From the NCBI GenBank assembly GCA_900547815.1, contig URHY01000024.1, positions 1 through 26,824 on the forward strand: a stretch of 26,824 nucleotides of DNA. The letters are read 5' to 3'. Every line of letters starts with the position of its first letter. Position 1 is the first letter of the stretch. Both the position numbers and the translations under genes were made by a program. Source of the stretch: an uncultured Solobacterium sp. (GTDB taxonomy: Bacteria; Bacillota_I; Bacilli_A; Erysipelotrichales; Erysipelotrichaceae). The notes under the pieces were generated by a model. That model had not been told where the DNA came from. It did not search any database and was given only the letters and a program-made list of their open reading frames with translations. Below, piece after piece: positions 18,601 through 26,716 of this stretch.

Positions 18601-19562
18601 GTGGTGTTGCCGGTGCTGGTGCAGAAGATATCACTCAAGGTTTGCCTCGTGTTGAAGAATTGTTCGAAGCTCGTTGTCCAAAAGGTGTTGCGGTAATTGC
18701 TCAGATTTCTGGTGAAATCACTTCAATCGAACGTATTGAAGGAACAATGCGCCAAGAAGTCATTATCACAAATGAACATGAAAGTGTTTCTCATAAAATT
18801 AATGCAAACCAATCAATGCGTCCATGGGTTCAAATTGGAGCTAAGATTGAAGCCGGTGTTGCATTAACAGAAGGTCCATTAGATCCAAAAGAATTATTGC
18901 GTGTTGCTGGTGTCCGTGAAGTTCAAGATTATATCTTAAAAGAAGTTAAGAAAGTATACCAGAGCCAAGGTATCGAAATTAGCGATAAGCACTTGGAAGT
19001 AATGATTAAACAGATGATGAAGAAAGTAATCGTTGTAGATAGTGGAGATACAGATTTAAATGTTGGTGTTCAATTATCACTTAACAACATCACAAAAATC
19101 AACCGTGATGCATTATTAAGCGGAAAAACTCCAGCTACTTTCAAACCTGTATTACTAGGTATTTCTAAATCTTCAGTTGAAACAGATTCTTTCTTATCTG
19201 CCGCTTCGTTCCAGGAAACAACAAAGGTTCTTACAGATGCGACAATTAAAGGTAAAGTTGACCATTTAATTGGTTTGAAAGAAAATGTTATCATTGGTAA
19301 ATTGATACCTGCAGGTACAGGATGTCAAGGTGATCGTCCTCAAAATGAAATCGTTGCAGCTAAAGCAAAAGAGCTTCGTGAAAAACGTATTGCACGTATG
19401 AATGAAGTTCATAATGAAAATTCTGAAAAATTTGATAAATTAGTATCAGGATCAGACGATAGAGAAGTGATGGAAAATGTAGAATCATCTGTAGAAGAAT
19501 CAATTCTACAAGATGCAGAAACTACAGATAATGGATCAATTGATATTCAATCAGAAGAATAA
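15669..19562 (+). CDS. rpoC: DNA-directed RNA polymerase beta' subunit RpoC
   Basis: RpoC carries the catalytic Mg-binding loop of RNA polymerase. The N-terminal zinc site is C59, C61, C74 and C77; the catalytic motif [10 protein letters not shown] starts at 447, giving Asp449, Asp451 and Asp453; the second zinc site is C852, C928, C935 and C938; the trigger-loop region reads [14 protein letters not shown]. At 1297 residues it is longer than B. subtilis RpoC (1199), with a roughly 30-residue insert after [12 protein letters not shown], a short [13 protein letters not shown] insert and an acidic C-terminal extension (about the last 40 residues). GGAGG lies at 15651-15655 inside the rpoB end, a slightly long 13 bases before the ATG. 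It is cotranscribed with rpoB. Confidence 0.98.
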   Translation: MSINNFASIQVRLASPETILKWSHGEVTKPETINYRSQKAERDGLFCERIFGPTKDWECACGKYKKVRFKGVVCDRCGVEITKASVRRERMGHIHLAAPVAHIWYLRGIPSRMALLLDVTPKQLEEVVYFVSYIVTDPKESGLAYKQILSEREFRENQAIYGSTGFTAQTGAEAVLRLLQDVDLESEYQEVQDALEKAQGEKRKKLIKRLDTINAFRNSENMPEWMILTNIPVIPPDLRPMLQLDGGRFATSDLNDLYRRVITRNNRLRKLLELGTPNIIVQNEKRMLQESVDALIDNGRRSKPITGAGGRALKSLSHSLKGKQGRFRQNLLGKRVDFSGRSVIAVGPDLKMYQCGIPREMAVNLFKPFIINEIVNQGLAQNPKNAEKLIERRDPRIWDVVETVIDGYPVLMNRAPTLHRLGIQAFLPKLVEGRAMRLHPLVCTAFNADFDGDQMAIHVPLGEEARAEALVMMLGSHNILGPKDGKPIVTPGQDMVMGNFYLTMEETKDEFFAEAKHYEEVGCPLEAAHWHRFGESEGHVYTDEDEVMMAYQSKQVHLHTRIALPVCNMHKTSFDEKHKNDYLITTVGKIVFNSMFPEDFPYINEVSKENFVSTPDKYFVSPGQNIKEYIEAMPLVDAVKKKDLGKVIAEVFKRYDADQTAEILDQIKSLGFEYSTVAGITVALSDIEVAPHKDEYIDEGRVKADQLKHLQRKGMLTMEEWERHLSKMWDDQKDKIVTSLMKNLPRKNPINMMATSGARGNASNFTQLAGMRGLMAKPGHAKAGAGEYVPTIIEVPIYSCFREGLNVSEFFISTHGVRKGLTDTALKTAESGYLTRRLVDVAQDVIIKEDDCGTDKGYWIETLMDRKTNSVIEPLQDRLVGRYSKQDVTDPKTGELIIASDEFITDELAKKIVDAGVTGMYIRSVFTCKSRLGICRKCYGRNMATGKDVEVGEAIGIMAAQSIGEPGTQLTMRTFHTGGVAGAGAEDITQGLPRVEELFEARCPKGVAVIAQISGEITSIERIEGTMRQEVIITNEHESVSHKINANQSMRPWVQIGAKIEAGVALTEGPLDPKELLRVAGVREVQDYILKEVKKVYQSQGIEISDKHLEVMIKQMMKKVIVVDSGDTDLNVGVQLSLNNITKINRDALLSGKTPATFKPVLLGISKSSVETDSFLSAASFQETTKVLTDATIKGKVDHLIGLKENVIIGKLIPAGTGCQGDRPQNEIVAAKAKELREKRIARMNEVHNENSEKFDKLVSGSDDREVMENVESSVEESILQDAETTDNGSIDIQSEE

Positions 19563-19567
19563 AATAT

Positions 19568-19599
19568 AAGGAGTAGGTGAATACCTATTCCTTTTCTTT
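19568..19599 (+). terminator. rpoBC terminator
   Basis: An 11-bp stem (19568-19578 with 19583-19593, one G-T pair) with loop GAAT is followed by TTTTCTTT. It starts 6 bases after the rpoC stop and ends directly against the ribosome site (AGGAG, 19600-19604) of the next small gene. Confidence 0.85.
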
Positions 19600-19610
19600 A
19601 GGAGAAAAAG

Positions 19611-19898
19611 ATGATAAAATACTTTGATTTAGGTAGAGCTTATTATACATATTTAAAAAACAGCACAAAGAAAAATCAGTGTACAGTAAGTGTAATATGT
19701 GATGATATTGATATAAAACACAATATTATGGATGGTTTATTGTTTGATGGCGCATTTATTTATGATGGACAACAAGAAGATGTAGATGGAGCTATTACAG
19801 TTTGTGCTGGAAATATTACAGTGAATGGATGCGAAGTATCTGATTTAGAATATGGAGATTATGTATCCAATCCAAATGGTACGATAATAAAAAAGTAG
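19611..19898 (+). CDS. Small protein of unknown function behind rpoC
   Basis: A 95-residue product with no signal peptide or membrane segment, acidic in the middle and rich in beta-forming residues (KNQCTVSVICDDIDIKHNIMD; VDGAITVCAGNITVNGCEVSD). I do not recognise a family. AGGAG is 6 bases before the ATG, which supports translation, and composition matches its neighbours. It has no visible promoter of its own: the rpoC terminator sits immediately before its ribosome site, so expression probably depends on readthrough from rpoBC. Its stop codon is within the hairpin that terminates the convergent asnA gene. A genuine gene is likely but not certain. Confidence 0.65.
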   Translation: MIKYFDLGRAYYTYLKNSTKKNQCTVSVICDDIDIKHNIMDGLLFDGAFIYDGQQEDVDGAITVCAGNITVNGCEVSDLEYGDYVSNPNGTIIKK

Positions 19899-19912
19899 GA
19901 CGATTGTCCTAC
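19885..19912 (-). terminator. asnA terminator
   Basis: GTAGGAC and GTCCTAC (19895-19901 with 19906-19912) form a perfect 7-bp stem with a 4-nt loop. On the minus strand it is followed by TTTTTTATTAT, a good intrinsic terminator. On the plus strand no T tract follows. The stop codons of both asnA and the convergent small gene lie in the stem. Confidence 0.8.
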
Positions 19913-20916
19913 AAGATTTGAATATTATTTTTTAAGCATGCATCAATCATGTCTTGCGGCCATAAGCTTGCTTGGACTTCTCCAATGTGTGCTTTTTTTA
20001 GTAGCAACATACAAAGTCTTGATTGCCCAATGCCTCCACCTATAGTATATGGTAATTCTTTATTAAGAATTGCTTTATGGAATGGAAGTTCACATCGATC
20101 TAAGCAGTTCTCTTTTTTTAATTGTTCAAATAAAGTATCTTCATCCACACGAATACCCATTGAAGAAATTTCAAGAGCACTTTGTAGAGGCTCATACCAG
20201 AATAGAATATCGCCATTTAATTTCCAATCATCATAATCTGGTGCACGACCATCATGCTTTTCATTATTTGATAATTTATCACCAATTTGCATCACAAATA
20301 CACAGCCATGTTCTTTTGTGATGGCATTTTCTCTTTCTTTTGAATTTAAATTTGGATACTTATCCAATAGTTCCTGCGTTGTGATAAAGAAAATATCATC
20401 AGGCAAATGATTCACAGCCTGAGGATATTTGTACCATACTTCATGTTCCATATGTTTAATGACTTTAAAAATCGTACGAACATGCTCTTCGAGTGTTTGT
20501 TGGGTACGCTCATTTTTAGAAATGATTTTTTCCCAGTCCCATTGATCGACATATGTAGAGTGAAAGTTATCTAATTCTTCATCTTTACGAATGGCATTCA
20601 TATTTGTGTATAGGCCTTCATGTAGCTTAAAACCATATTTCTTCAAAGCCATACGTTTCCATTTTGCCAAAGAGTGTACAACTTCTAATTGTTCACCAGG
20701 CAATTCTTTCATAGTAAAAGATACGGGTTTTTCTGTACCGTTTAAATTGTCGTTTAAACCAGAACTTTGTGTTACGTATAAAGGGGCAGAAATTCTAGAA
20801 AGATTTAACTCCTTACCAAATTCATATTGAAATGTATCACGAATATATTTAATGGCTTCTTGTGTTTCTCTAACAGTTAATACTGGATCGTAGTTTTCGG
20901 GTATAATAAGTTTCAT
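19909..20916 (-). CDS. asnA: Aspartate--ammonia ligase (asparagine synthetase A)
   Basis: AsnA makes asparagine from aspartate, ammonia and ATP through an aspartyl-AMP intermediate. The 335-residue length and fold are those of the class II aminoacyl-tRNA-synthetase-like AsnA family. Recognisable segments are [17 protein letters not shown] (51-67), [14 protein letters not shown] (78-91), the [11 protein letters not shown] and [10 protein letters not shown] strand pair (about 103-129), [15 protein letters not shown], and the motif-3-like GGGIGQSR (293-300). AAGGAGA precedes the ATG. It is a single-gene unit, divergent from the glycosyltransferase gene, with an extended -10 (TGATACAAT on the minus strand) about 30 bases upstream. 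No T-box or other leader fits in the 81-base gap. Confidence 0.96.
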   Translation of the reverse strand: MKLIIPENYDPVLTVRETQEAIKYIRDTFQYEFGKELNLSRISAPLYVTQSSGLNDNLNGTEKPVSFTMKELPGEQLEVVHSLAKWKRMALKKYGFKLHEGLYTNMNAIRKDEELDNFHSTYVDQWDWEKIISKNERTQQTLEEHVRTIFKVIKHMEHEVWYKYPQAVNHLPDDIFFITTQELLDKYPNLNSKERENAITKEHGCVFVMQIGDKLSNNEKHDGRAPDYDDWKLNGDILFWYEPLQSALEISSMGIRVDEDTLFEQLKKENCLDRCELPFHKAILNKELPYTIGGGIGQSRLCMLLLKKAHIGEVQASLWPQDMIDACLKNNIQIL

Positions 20917-20982
20917 ATTATCATCTTCTCCTTAATGTAAATATTGTATCATATTTTATGAAAAGATTTTCAATTAATTTTG

Positions 20983-20991
20983 TGATAAAAT
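20983..20991 (+). promoter_or_regulatory. Extended -10 promoter adjoining the glycosyltransferase start
   Basis: TGATAAAAT is an extended -10 element (TGn plus TAAAAT) ending 6 bases before the ATG at 20998. A start site 6-7 bases downstream would fall on or beside the A of the ATG. There is no purine-rich ribosome site between them, so the mRNA would be leaderless. No -35 of note is visible. Confidence 0.5.
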
Positions 20992-20997
20992 CATTTT

Positions 20998-21783
20998 ATG
21001 AACATTTTATTTTCAATTAACGCAAAATTCATAGATTTGACAAAGACGTGTATACAATCCATCGTTCGTTTTGATAAGAATATTGATTTCTATATTCTGC
21101 ATCATGATTTGAATCAAGAACATATGGATGCTTTAAGAAATTCTTTTTTAGGATGTACATTTCATTTTATTGAAGTAAAGCAAGAAGAGTTTAAAGAATT
21201 TCCTATTTCATCTAGATATCCATTAGAAATATATTATCGATTATTCGCATCGGATTTATTGCCGGATACATTGGATCGAATTCTATATTTAGATGTGGAT
21301 ATTGTGGTGATTCAAAGTTTAAAGGAATTGTATAATATGGATTTTGAAGACAATCTTTATATCGCATGTAGTCATGTAAGTGAGAATATGACACATTTAA
21401 ATGCGAAAAGATTAGGGTTAAATGAAGATGTTCCATATATCAATACTGGGGTTTTATTGATGAATCTAGTTGCGTTACGTAAACAATTGAATAAGCAAGA
21501 TATCTTAAATTATGTGAATACATACAAGAAAAAACTTGTACTTTTTGATCAAGATGTATTAACTGCATTATATGGAGATAAAACGAAACTTGTGGATTAT
21601 CGTAAATATAATTTGAGTGAAAGAATGATGAATTTCTATAATTTAAGAAACCCAAGAAATAAGATGGATTTGGATTGGGTGAAACAAAATAGTGTAATTA
21701 TTCATTATTGTGGAAGAATGAAACCTTGGAATGGAAGGTATATGGGTTGTTTAGATTGTTTTTATAGGGAGATAACAGGATGA
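20998..21783 (+). CDS. Family 8 glycosyltransferase
   Basis: A 261-residue cytoplasmic glycosyltransferase of the retaining GT8 family, which transfers a sugar from a nucleotide donor, usually UDP-glucose or UDP-galactose. Key elements are the N-terminal NILFSINAKFIDL strand, the metal-binding DxD as LYLDVDIVV (Asp99, Asp101), YINTGVLLMNL (147-157), FDQDVLTALYGDK and the C-terminal HYCGRMKPW (236-244), which closes over the donor. The start is fixed by the family N-terminus although no ribosome site precedes it. Its last codon overlaps the next gene (ATGA). Acceptor unknown; similar enzymes act on cell-wall or lipid-linked glycans, and the symporter next door does not help to decide. Confidence 0.88.
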   Translation: MNILFSINAKFIDLTKTCIQSIVRFDKNIDFYILHHDLNQEHMDALRNSFLGCTFHFIEVKQEEFKEFPISSRYPLEIYYRLFASDLLPDTLDRILYLDVDIVVIQSLKELYNMDFEDNLYIACSHVSENMTHLNAKRLGLNEDVPYINTGVLLMNLVALRKQLNKQDILNYVNTYKKKLVLFDQDVLTALYGDKTKLVDYRKYNLSERMMNFYNLRNPRNKMDLDWVKQNSVIIHYCGRMKPWNGRYMGCLDCFYREITG

Positions 21784-23138
21784 GGGATAGGTTTTCAAAT
21801 CGTTTAGGATTTATTTTAATTAGTGCAGGATGCGCAATTGGAATTGGCAATGTTTGGCGCTTTCCATATATTGTAGGACAATATGGAGGAGCTGCTTTTG
21901 TCTTGATTTATTTATTTTTTCTAGTCATATTAGGATTGCCCGTTATGGTTATGGAGTATTCAGTAGGTCGTGCAAGTCAAAAAAGTGCAGCCCTTTCTTT
22001 TGATGTATTAGAGCCAAAAGGTACGAAGTGGCATTTTATGAAATATGTTGCTATGGCAGGAAACTATATATTGATGATGTTTTATACTTCGGTTTGTGGT
22101 TGGTTATTCTATTATTTCTATAAGATGTTGATAGGGGATTTTAATAGCTTAAACGCAAGTCAAATTAATGATGAGTTTGGTTTGATGTTGTCAAATCCTT
22201 TAGTTCAGGTTGGCATGATGTTTCTAGTTGTATGTATTGGCTTTTTCATTTGTTCAAAAGGTTTGCAGAACGGTGTTGAAAAAGTATCAAAGTATATGAT
22301 GTTGTGTTTATTGGCGTTGATGCTTATATTAGCAGTACGTTCACTTATTTTGCCAGGAGCCATGGCTGGTGTTAAATTTTACTTATTGCCTGATTTTTCA
22401 AAGATGCAAAATATATCAGAAGTCGTATTTGCGGCTATGGGGCAAGCTTTCTTTACTTTGAGTTTAGGTATTGGTGCCATTGCGATATTTGGCAGCTATG
22501 TTGATAAAAGTAAGAAATTAACTTCAGAAGCGATTACGGTTGTGTGTTTAGATACATTTGTCGCATTGGTTGCAGGCTTTATTGTGATTCCGGCATGTTT
22601 TGCATATAACGTGGATCCTGGGCAAGGTCCTGGATTGATTTTTCAGACATTACCTAATATTTTTGCGAATATGCAATTTGGAAATGTGTGGGGAGCTTTG
22701 TTCTTCTTATTTTTAAGTTTTGCGGCATTAACTACAATTATTGCGGTATTTGAAAATATTATCACTATGACAATGGAATGGACAGGATGGTCTCATTCAA
22801 AAACCATCAAAGTAAGTTTTGTACTTATCTTTGTTCTATCTTTACCTTGTGCATTGGGATTTAATGTGTTGTCTTTTATTCAACCATTAGGTGCTGGTAC
22901 AACGATTCAGGATTTAGAAGATTTTATTGTATCGAATAATTTATTGCCTTTAGGATCACTTTGTTATGTATTGTTTTGTACATCTAAATATGGATGGGGA
23001 TTTAAAAATTTTTTAAAGGAAGCCAATTGTGGTGAGGGAATCTCTTTTCCTAAACAAGTAGGTTTCTATGTTTCGTATATCATTCCTGTAATTATTTTGG
23101 TAATATTTATACAGGGATATATCTCTAAATTTTTGTAG
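21780..23138 (+). CDS. Sodium-dependent transporter of the NSS (neurotransmitter:sodium symporter) family
   Basis: A 452-residue membrane protein with about 11 membrane helices, in the LeuT/MhsT group that imports amino acids with sodium. Helix 1 has the hallmark unwound segment GCAIGIGNVWRFPYIVGQ (about 18-35), supplying the sodium and substrate sites, followed by GGAAFVLIYLFFL and the PVMVMEYSVGR turn. The later GQAFFTLSLGIGAIAIFGSY (helix 6 region) is also conserved. Eleven rather than twelve helices is the common bacterial form. The ATG overlaps the glycosyltransferase stop by 4 bases with a GGGAG site in that gene, so translation is coupled. The substrate is probably an amino acid, but which one cannot be told. 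Confidence 0.93.
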   Translation: MRDRFSNRLGFILISAGCAIGIGNVWRFPYIVGQYGGAAFVLIYLFFLVILGLPVMVMEYSVGRASQKSAALSFDVLEPKGTKWHFMKYVAMAGNYILMMFYTSVCGWLFYYFYKMLIGDFNSLNASQINDEFGLMLSNPLVQVGMMFLVVCIGFFICSKGLQNGVEKVSKYMMLCLLALMLILAVRSLILPGAMAGVKFYLLPDFSKMQNISEVVFAAMGQAFFTLSLGIGAIAIFGSYVDKSKKLTSEAITVVCLDTFVALVAGFIVIPACFAYNVDPGQGPGLIFQTLPNIFANMQFGNVWGALFFLFLSFAALTTIIAVFENIITMTMEWTGWSHSKTIKVSFVLIFVLSLPCALGFNVLSFIQPLGAGTTIQDLEDFIVSNNLLPLGSLCYVLFCTSKYGWGFKNFLKEANCGEGISFPKQVGFYVSYIIPVIILVIFIQGYISKFL

Positions 23139-23149
23139 GAGGAGCCATT

Positions 23150-24091
23150 ATGATTAAAAAAAGAAAAGTAGTAATTGTTGGTGCGGGAAATGTTGGAGCA
23201 AGTACAGCTTTTTGCATGATCAACCAAGGAATTTGTGATGAAATTGTTTTAATTGATATGAATACAGAAAGAGCCAAAGGAGAAACTTTGGATATGATTC
23301 ATAGTATTGCCTTTATGAATCGTAATATGCAGATTAAATTAGGGGATTATACAGATTGTAAAGATGCTGATGTTTTAGTGATTACAGCTAGTGCTCCAAT
23401 GGGCAAAGAAAATGATCGTTTAGTGGCTTTAAAATCAAGTTCTAAGATTGTGACAAGCATTGTATCGAGTGCTATGGAAAATGGTTTTAATGGCTTTATT
23501 GTAGTTGTATCAAATCCAGTGGATATTATGACTTATGTGGCTTATAAAGTTTCTGGTTTACCAGCAAATCAAATTATTGGATCGGGTACATTACTTGATT
23601 CAGCACGTTTACAATGTCATATTGCCGATTGTATTGATGTAGATACAAAGAGTATTCATGCGTATGTTTTAGGTGAACATGGAGATAGTGAAATGATTCC
23701 ATGGAGTACAGTTCGTGTTGGTGGTAAAGATATTTATCAAATCATTAAAGATAATCCAACTCGTATGAATGAGGGAATGTTTGATAGTATTCATGAAGCG
23801 GTAAAGAAAGATGGTTGGGAAATCTTTAACCGTAAAGGAAATACATGTTATGGTATTGCCGCAAGTACAACACGTATTGTTCGTGCTTTGATGTTTAATG
23901 AATCTGTAGTACTTCCTGTTTCTACTTATTTAGATGGTCAATATGGACAAGATGGTGTATTTACTAGTGTTCCTGCCATTTTGGATGCGACTGGTGTCAA
24001 AGAGGTTGTTGAGATTGAAATGACAAAAGAAGAAAAGGAACAGTTTGACTCTTCTTGTAGTCATCTACAAAGTTTTTACAAGGAAGTTTAA
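23150..24091 (+). CDS. L-2-hydroxyacid dehydrogenase of the LDH family (lactate or hydroxyisocaproate type)
   Basis: This NAD-dependent enzyme interconverts 2-keto and L-2-hydroxy acids. The Rossmann fold starts VVIVGAGNVGAS (7-18) and Asp36 (VLID) selects NAD. Catalytic residues are Arg90, Asp150, Arg153 and His177 (GEHGDS). The substrate loop reads ASAPMGKENDR (80-90): Met84 takes the place of the LDH-defining Gln102. GTLLDSARLQ and WSTVRVGGKDI resemble L-2-hydroxyisocaproate dehydrogenase more than lactate dehydrogenase. Branched or bulky 2-keto acids are therefore plausible substrates, in keeping with amino acid uptake nearby, but lactate is not excluded. AGGAGG sits 11 bases after the symporter stop, so the two are probably cotranscribed. 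The stop codon lies inside the terminator palindrome. Confidence 0.85.
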   Translation: MIKKRKVVIVGAGNVGASTAFCMINQGICDEIVLIDMNTERAKGETLDMIHSIAFMNRNMQIKLGDYTDCKDADVLVITASAPMGKENDRLVALKSSSKIVTSIVSSAMENGFNGFIVVVSNPVDIMTYVAYKVSGLPANQIIGSGTLLDSARLQCHIADCIDVDTKSIHAYVLGEHGDSEMIPWSTVRVGGKDIYQIIKDNPTRMNEGMFDSIHEAVKKDGWEIFNRKGNTCYGIAASTTRIVRALMFNESVVLPVSTYLDGQYGQDGVFTSVPAILDATGVKEVVEIEMTKEEKEQFDSSCSHLQSFYKEV

Positions 24092-24106
24092 ACTTCCTTT
24101 TCTTTT
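24080..24106 (+). terminator. Terminator after the hydroxyacid dehydrogenase gene
   Basis: AAGGAAGTTTAAACTTCCTT (24080-24099) is a perfect palindrome folding to an 8-bp stem with a 4-nt loop, followed by TTTTCTTTT. It overlaps the dehydrogenase stop codon. Only 23 bases separate it from the MATE gene start, so that gene may rely on readthrough. Confidence 0.85.
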
Positions 24107-24128
24107 AGTAACATAGGAGGTGTTAGGG

Positions 24129-25463
24129 TTGGCACAAGGACAAAAGTTAATGACATCGGGCTCGATTCCTAAACAAATGGTTTTCTTTGCGCTACCTATT
24201 TTATTAGGGAATTTGTTTCAACAGTTATACAATACGGTGGATTCACTGATTGTTGGAAACTTTTTAGGAAGCCAGGCTCTTGCGGCTGTAAGTTCAAGTG
24301 GAAATATTATATTTCTGATGATTGGTTTCTTTAATGGTGTCGCGATTGGTGCAGGTGTAGTCATATCACGATATTTTGGAGCAAGAGAAATAGAACGTAT
24401 GCAGAATGCAATCCATACAACGGTTGCATTTGGATTGATCGTAAGTTTTATTATGACACTTGTAGGTATCTTTTTTACGCCTACATTGCTTCAATGGATG
24501 GGAACACCAGAAAGTGTAATGGATGCGTCTGTGACTTATTTTAAAATTTATTTTTTAGGTTCCTTTGGATCCATTATGTATAATTTTTTTGTAGGTATTT
24601 TACAGGCAGTAGGTGATAGTAAGCATTCACTATATTATTTGATTATTTCAAGTATAGTAAATATTGTATTGGACTTATTTTTTATTGCGCTTCTTAAAAT
24701 GGGTGTAGGATCTGCTGCTTTAGCTACAATCATCTCACAGTATATTTCAGCGGGTCTATGCCTATATTTATTGTTGACGACAAAGGGAACACATCGTATT
24801 GTTCTTTCTGAGATAAAGATTCATAAAGAACTTCTAGGGGAAATCTTAAAATATGGCTTGCCTAGTGGATTTCAGAATTCCATTATTGGACTAGCTAATG
24901 TAGTTGTTCAATCGAATATCAACTCTTTTGGTGATATGGCCATGGCTGGTTGTGGTGCTTATTCAAAAATTGAAGGTTTTGCGTTCTTGCCAATTACTAG
25001 TTTTACAATGGCACTTACGACTTTTGTTGGACAAAATCTAGGAGCTCGTCAATATGATCGTGTTTTAAAGGGTGCTAAATTTGGTATGATTTGTTCGATG
25101 ACTTTGGCGGAAATCATTGGTGTAATTATTTTTGTGTTTGGCTCTCAATTTATTGCAGCCTTTGATGCGACACCAGAGGTTATTCAGTTTGGTACATTAC
25201 GAGGACAGACAAGTGCATTCTTCTTTTGTTTATTAGCCTATTCACATTGTGTATCGGCTATCTTAAGAGGAGCAGGTAAATCCATGATTCCGATGATTGT
25301 TATGATGGTTTGTTGGTGCTTCGTGCGTGTTGCAGGCCTTACAGTTATGGGTATGTTAGTACATAATATATGGTGTGTATATTGGATCTATCCAATTACT
25401 TGGTCTTTATCAAGTATTACTTTCCTTATGTATTATCATAGGGTAGATTGGCTTCACGCATAA
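24129..25463 (+). CDS. MATE family multidrug/solute exporter
   Basis: A 444-residue, twelve-helix exporter of the MATE family, which uses sodium or proton gradients to expel cationic drugs or metabolites. Family features are SIPKQMVFFALPILLGNLFQQLYNTVDSLIVG at the N-terminus (about 12-43), the internal repeat with GLPSGFQNSIIGLANVV opening the second half (from about 241), and VGQNLGARQYDR (about 300-311). I set the start at the TTG at 24129: AGGAGGT (24115-24121) is correctly spaced from it, whereas the in-frame GTG at 24120 lies within that ribosome site. The substrate cannot be predicted. Confidence 0.9.
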   Translation: MAQGQKLMTSGSIPKQMVFFALPILLGNLFQQLYNTVDSLIVGNFLGSQALAAVSSSGNIIFLMIGFFNGVAIGAGVVISRYFGAREIERMQNAIHTTVAFGLIVSFIMTLVGIFFTPTLLQWMGTPESVMDASVTYFKIYFLGSFGSIMYNFFVGILQAVGDSKHSLYYLIISSIVNIVLDLFFIALLKMGVGSAALATIISQYISAGLCLYLLLTTKGTHRIVLSEIKIHKELLGEILKYGLPSGFQNSIIGLANVVVQSNINSFGDMAMAGCGAYSKIEGFAFLPITSFTMALTTFVGQNLGARQYDRVLKGAKFGMICSMTLAEIIGVIIFVFGSQFIAAFDATPEVIQFGTLRGQTSAFFFCLLAYSHCVSAILRGAGKSMIPMIVMMVCWCFVRVAGLTVMGMLVHNIWCVYWIYPITWSLSSITFLMYYHRVDWLHA

Positions 25464-25465
25464 AT

Positions 25466-25495
25466 TTGACAACAGGATTTAATAAGTGATAGACT
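25466..25495 (+). promoter_or_regulatory. Probable promoter of the small acidic protein gene
   Basis: TTGACA (25466-25471), 18 bases, TAGACT (25490-25495) with a TG one base before it (extended -10). It starts 3 bases after the MATE stop and leads into GAGGTAG and the ATG at 25515. Confidence 0.5.
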
Positions 25496-25514
25496 TATAT
25501 CGAGGTAGATAACT

Positions 25515-25724
25515 ATGAAATCAATGTTAGAAGAATTAAAAGATGTAAAAATTAAAAAGCATACAGTTACATCTATTGAATATGATTGCAAGTCTGAAGA
25601 AAAAGAGGATGAAGTATTTGATCAAGTTCATAATATTGTCACAAATCATTTAGATGACTTCGCAAAGATTACTTTTGATGTGGAAGCAGATCACAAAGTA
25701 AAAGTAGAAATTAGTGAAAACTAG
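25515..25724 (+). CDS. Small acidic protein of unknown function
   Basis: A 69-residue product, rich in Asp, Glu and Lys, with no signal or membrane segment. It reads as strand-helix-strand (KIKKHTVTSIEYDC, VFDQVHNIVTNHLDDFAKI, TFDVEADHKVKVEI), so it is probably a compact folded protein. I do not recognise the family. It has a fair ribosome site (GAGGTAG, 6 bases before the ATG), its own promoter candidate, and a strong terminator 2 bases after the stop, which together make a real gene likely. Confidence 0.7.
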   Translation: MKSMLEELKDVKIKKHTVTSIEYDCKSEEKEDEVFDQVHNIVTNHLDDFAKITFDVEADHKVKVEISEN

Positions 25725-25726
25725 TT

Positions 25727-25753
25727 AGACCATTAAAAATGGTCTTTTTTTTT
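25727..25753 (+). terminator. Terminator after the small acidic protein gene
   Basis: AGACCATT (25727-25734) pairs with AATGGTCT (25738-25745) and is followed by a run of T residues to 25753. Confidence 0.9.
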
Positions 25754-25782
25754 GATTTGTCTAGTTGAAATAATTATATATT

Positions 25783-25791
25783 TGATACAAT
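25783..25791 (+). promoter_or_regulatory. Extended -10 promoter of the alpha/beta hydrolase gene
   Basis: TGATACAAT forms an extended -10 element 31 bases upstream of the ATG at 25823. TTGAAA lies 15 bases upstream of the TACAAT, a short spacing. The ribosome site is weak (GTGGG). Confidence 0.5.
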
Positions 25792-25822
25792 TAAATCAAG
25801 AAAGAAATGTGGGTACTATAAT

Positions 25823-26716
25823 ATGATAATTAAAAAAATTACATCAAAGCAAGATGGATTAAAGTTAGAGATTGCGATAATGGAGTGTAAAAATCCAAAA
25901 GGAATTATACAGTTTTCACATGGGATGGCGGAGCATAAAGAGCGTTATTTTGATTTTATGCAGTATTTAAATGAAAGAGGCTATATTTGTGTGATCCATG
26001 ATCATAGAGGACATGGTGGTAGTGTAAAATCAAAGAATGATTATGGATATTTCTATACTGAAAATGCGGATTATATTGTGGATGATTTATTCCAGGTGAC
26101 TGAGTACGTACGTGATATGTATCCTGGATTAAAGGTAACGTTATTTAGTCATAGTATGGGTACTTTGGTAGCTCGTTGTTACTTAAAAAAATATGACAAT
26201 TATATTCGTCGCTTGATTTTGTGTGGTCCTCCTACAGAAAATTCGGCTGCTAGTTTTGCGGTTGGATTGGCTAAAATTATAAAACCTTTCTTTAAAGAAA
26301 AGAAAGGCAATGGTTTATTAAATAAGATGGCTTTTGCGGGATATGAATCGGGGAATCGTTGGTTGAGTAAAAATCCAGAGAATGTAGATCAATATGAAGC
26401 GGATGAATTGTGTGGCTTTTTGTTTACAACAAATGGTTTTATAAACTTATTTCAATTGATGGTTAAAGCATTTGATAAAAAGGATTGGAAGGTGACAAAT
26501 AGTGAATTGCCAATCTTGATGATTGCAGGTCAAGAAGATCCGGTTATTCAGAATAAGGATAAATTTGAACAGTTGAAACAATTTTTAATGGGGGTTGGAT
26601 ATAAGAATGTATCTAGTAAATTGTATCCGACTTTAAAGCATGAAATCTTAAATGAAAAAGAGAATCAAAGGATTTATGAAGATGTATATGCGTTTATAAA
26701 TGATGCCAAGGAGTAG
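25823..26716 (+). CDS. Alpha/beta hydrolase, serine aminopeptidase S33 / monoacylglycerol lipase-like
   Basis: A 297-residue cytoplasmic hydrolase of the family often called lysophospholipase or monoacylglycerol lipase, which cleaves lipid or other esters. Visible elements are FSHGMAEHKERY with the oxyanion HG (31-42), the HDHRGHGGS segment (59-67), the nucleophile elbow SHSMG with Ser111, the acid Asp239 (IAGQEDPV) and His273 (LKHEILNE). A lid domain lies between about 140 and 220. The elbow begins with Ser109 where most relatives have Gly (GHSMG). It is a single-gene unit with its own promoter and terminator; the stop codon is in the terminator loop. Substrate unknown. Confidence 0.88.
   Translation: MIIKKITSKQDGLKLEIAIMECKNPKGIIQFSHGMAEHKERYFDFMQYLNERGYICVIHDHRGHGGSVKSKNDYGYFYTENADYIVDDLFQVTEYVRDMYPGLKVTLFSHSMGTLVARCYLKKYDNYIRRLILCGPPTENSAASFAVGLAKIIKPFFKEKKGNGLLNKMAFAGYESGNRWLSKNPENVDQYEADELCGFLFTTNGFINLFQLMVKAFDKKDWKVTNSELPILMIAGQEDPVIQNKDKFEQLKQFLMGVGYKNVSSKLYPTLKHEILNEKENQRIYEDVYAFINDAKE

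Noticed and set aside
20917..20997. Possible T-box or riboswitch before asnA
   Set aside because: The gap is only 81 bases and contains no stem series or T-box sequence; it holds two divergent promoter elements and the asnA ribosome site.
24120..24128. GTG start for the MATE gene
   Set aside because: The GTG is part of the AGGAGGTG ribosome site; the TTG at 24129 is correctly spaced.
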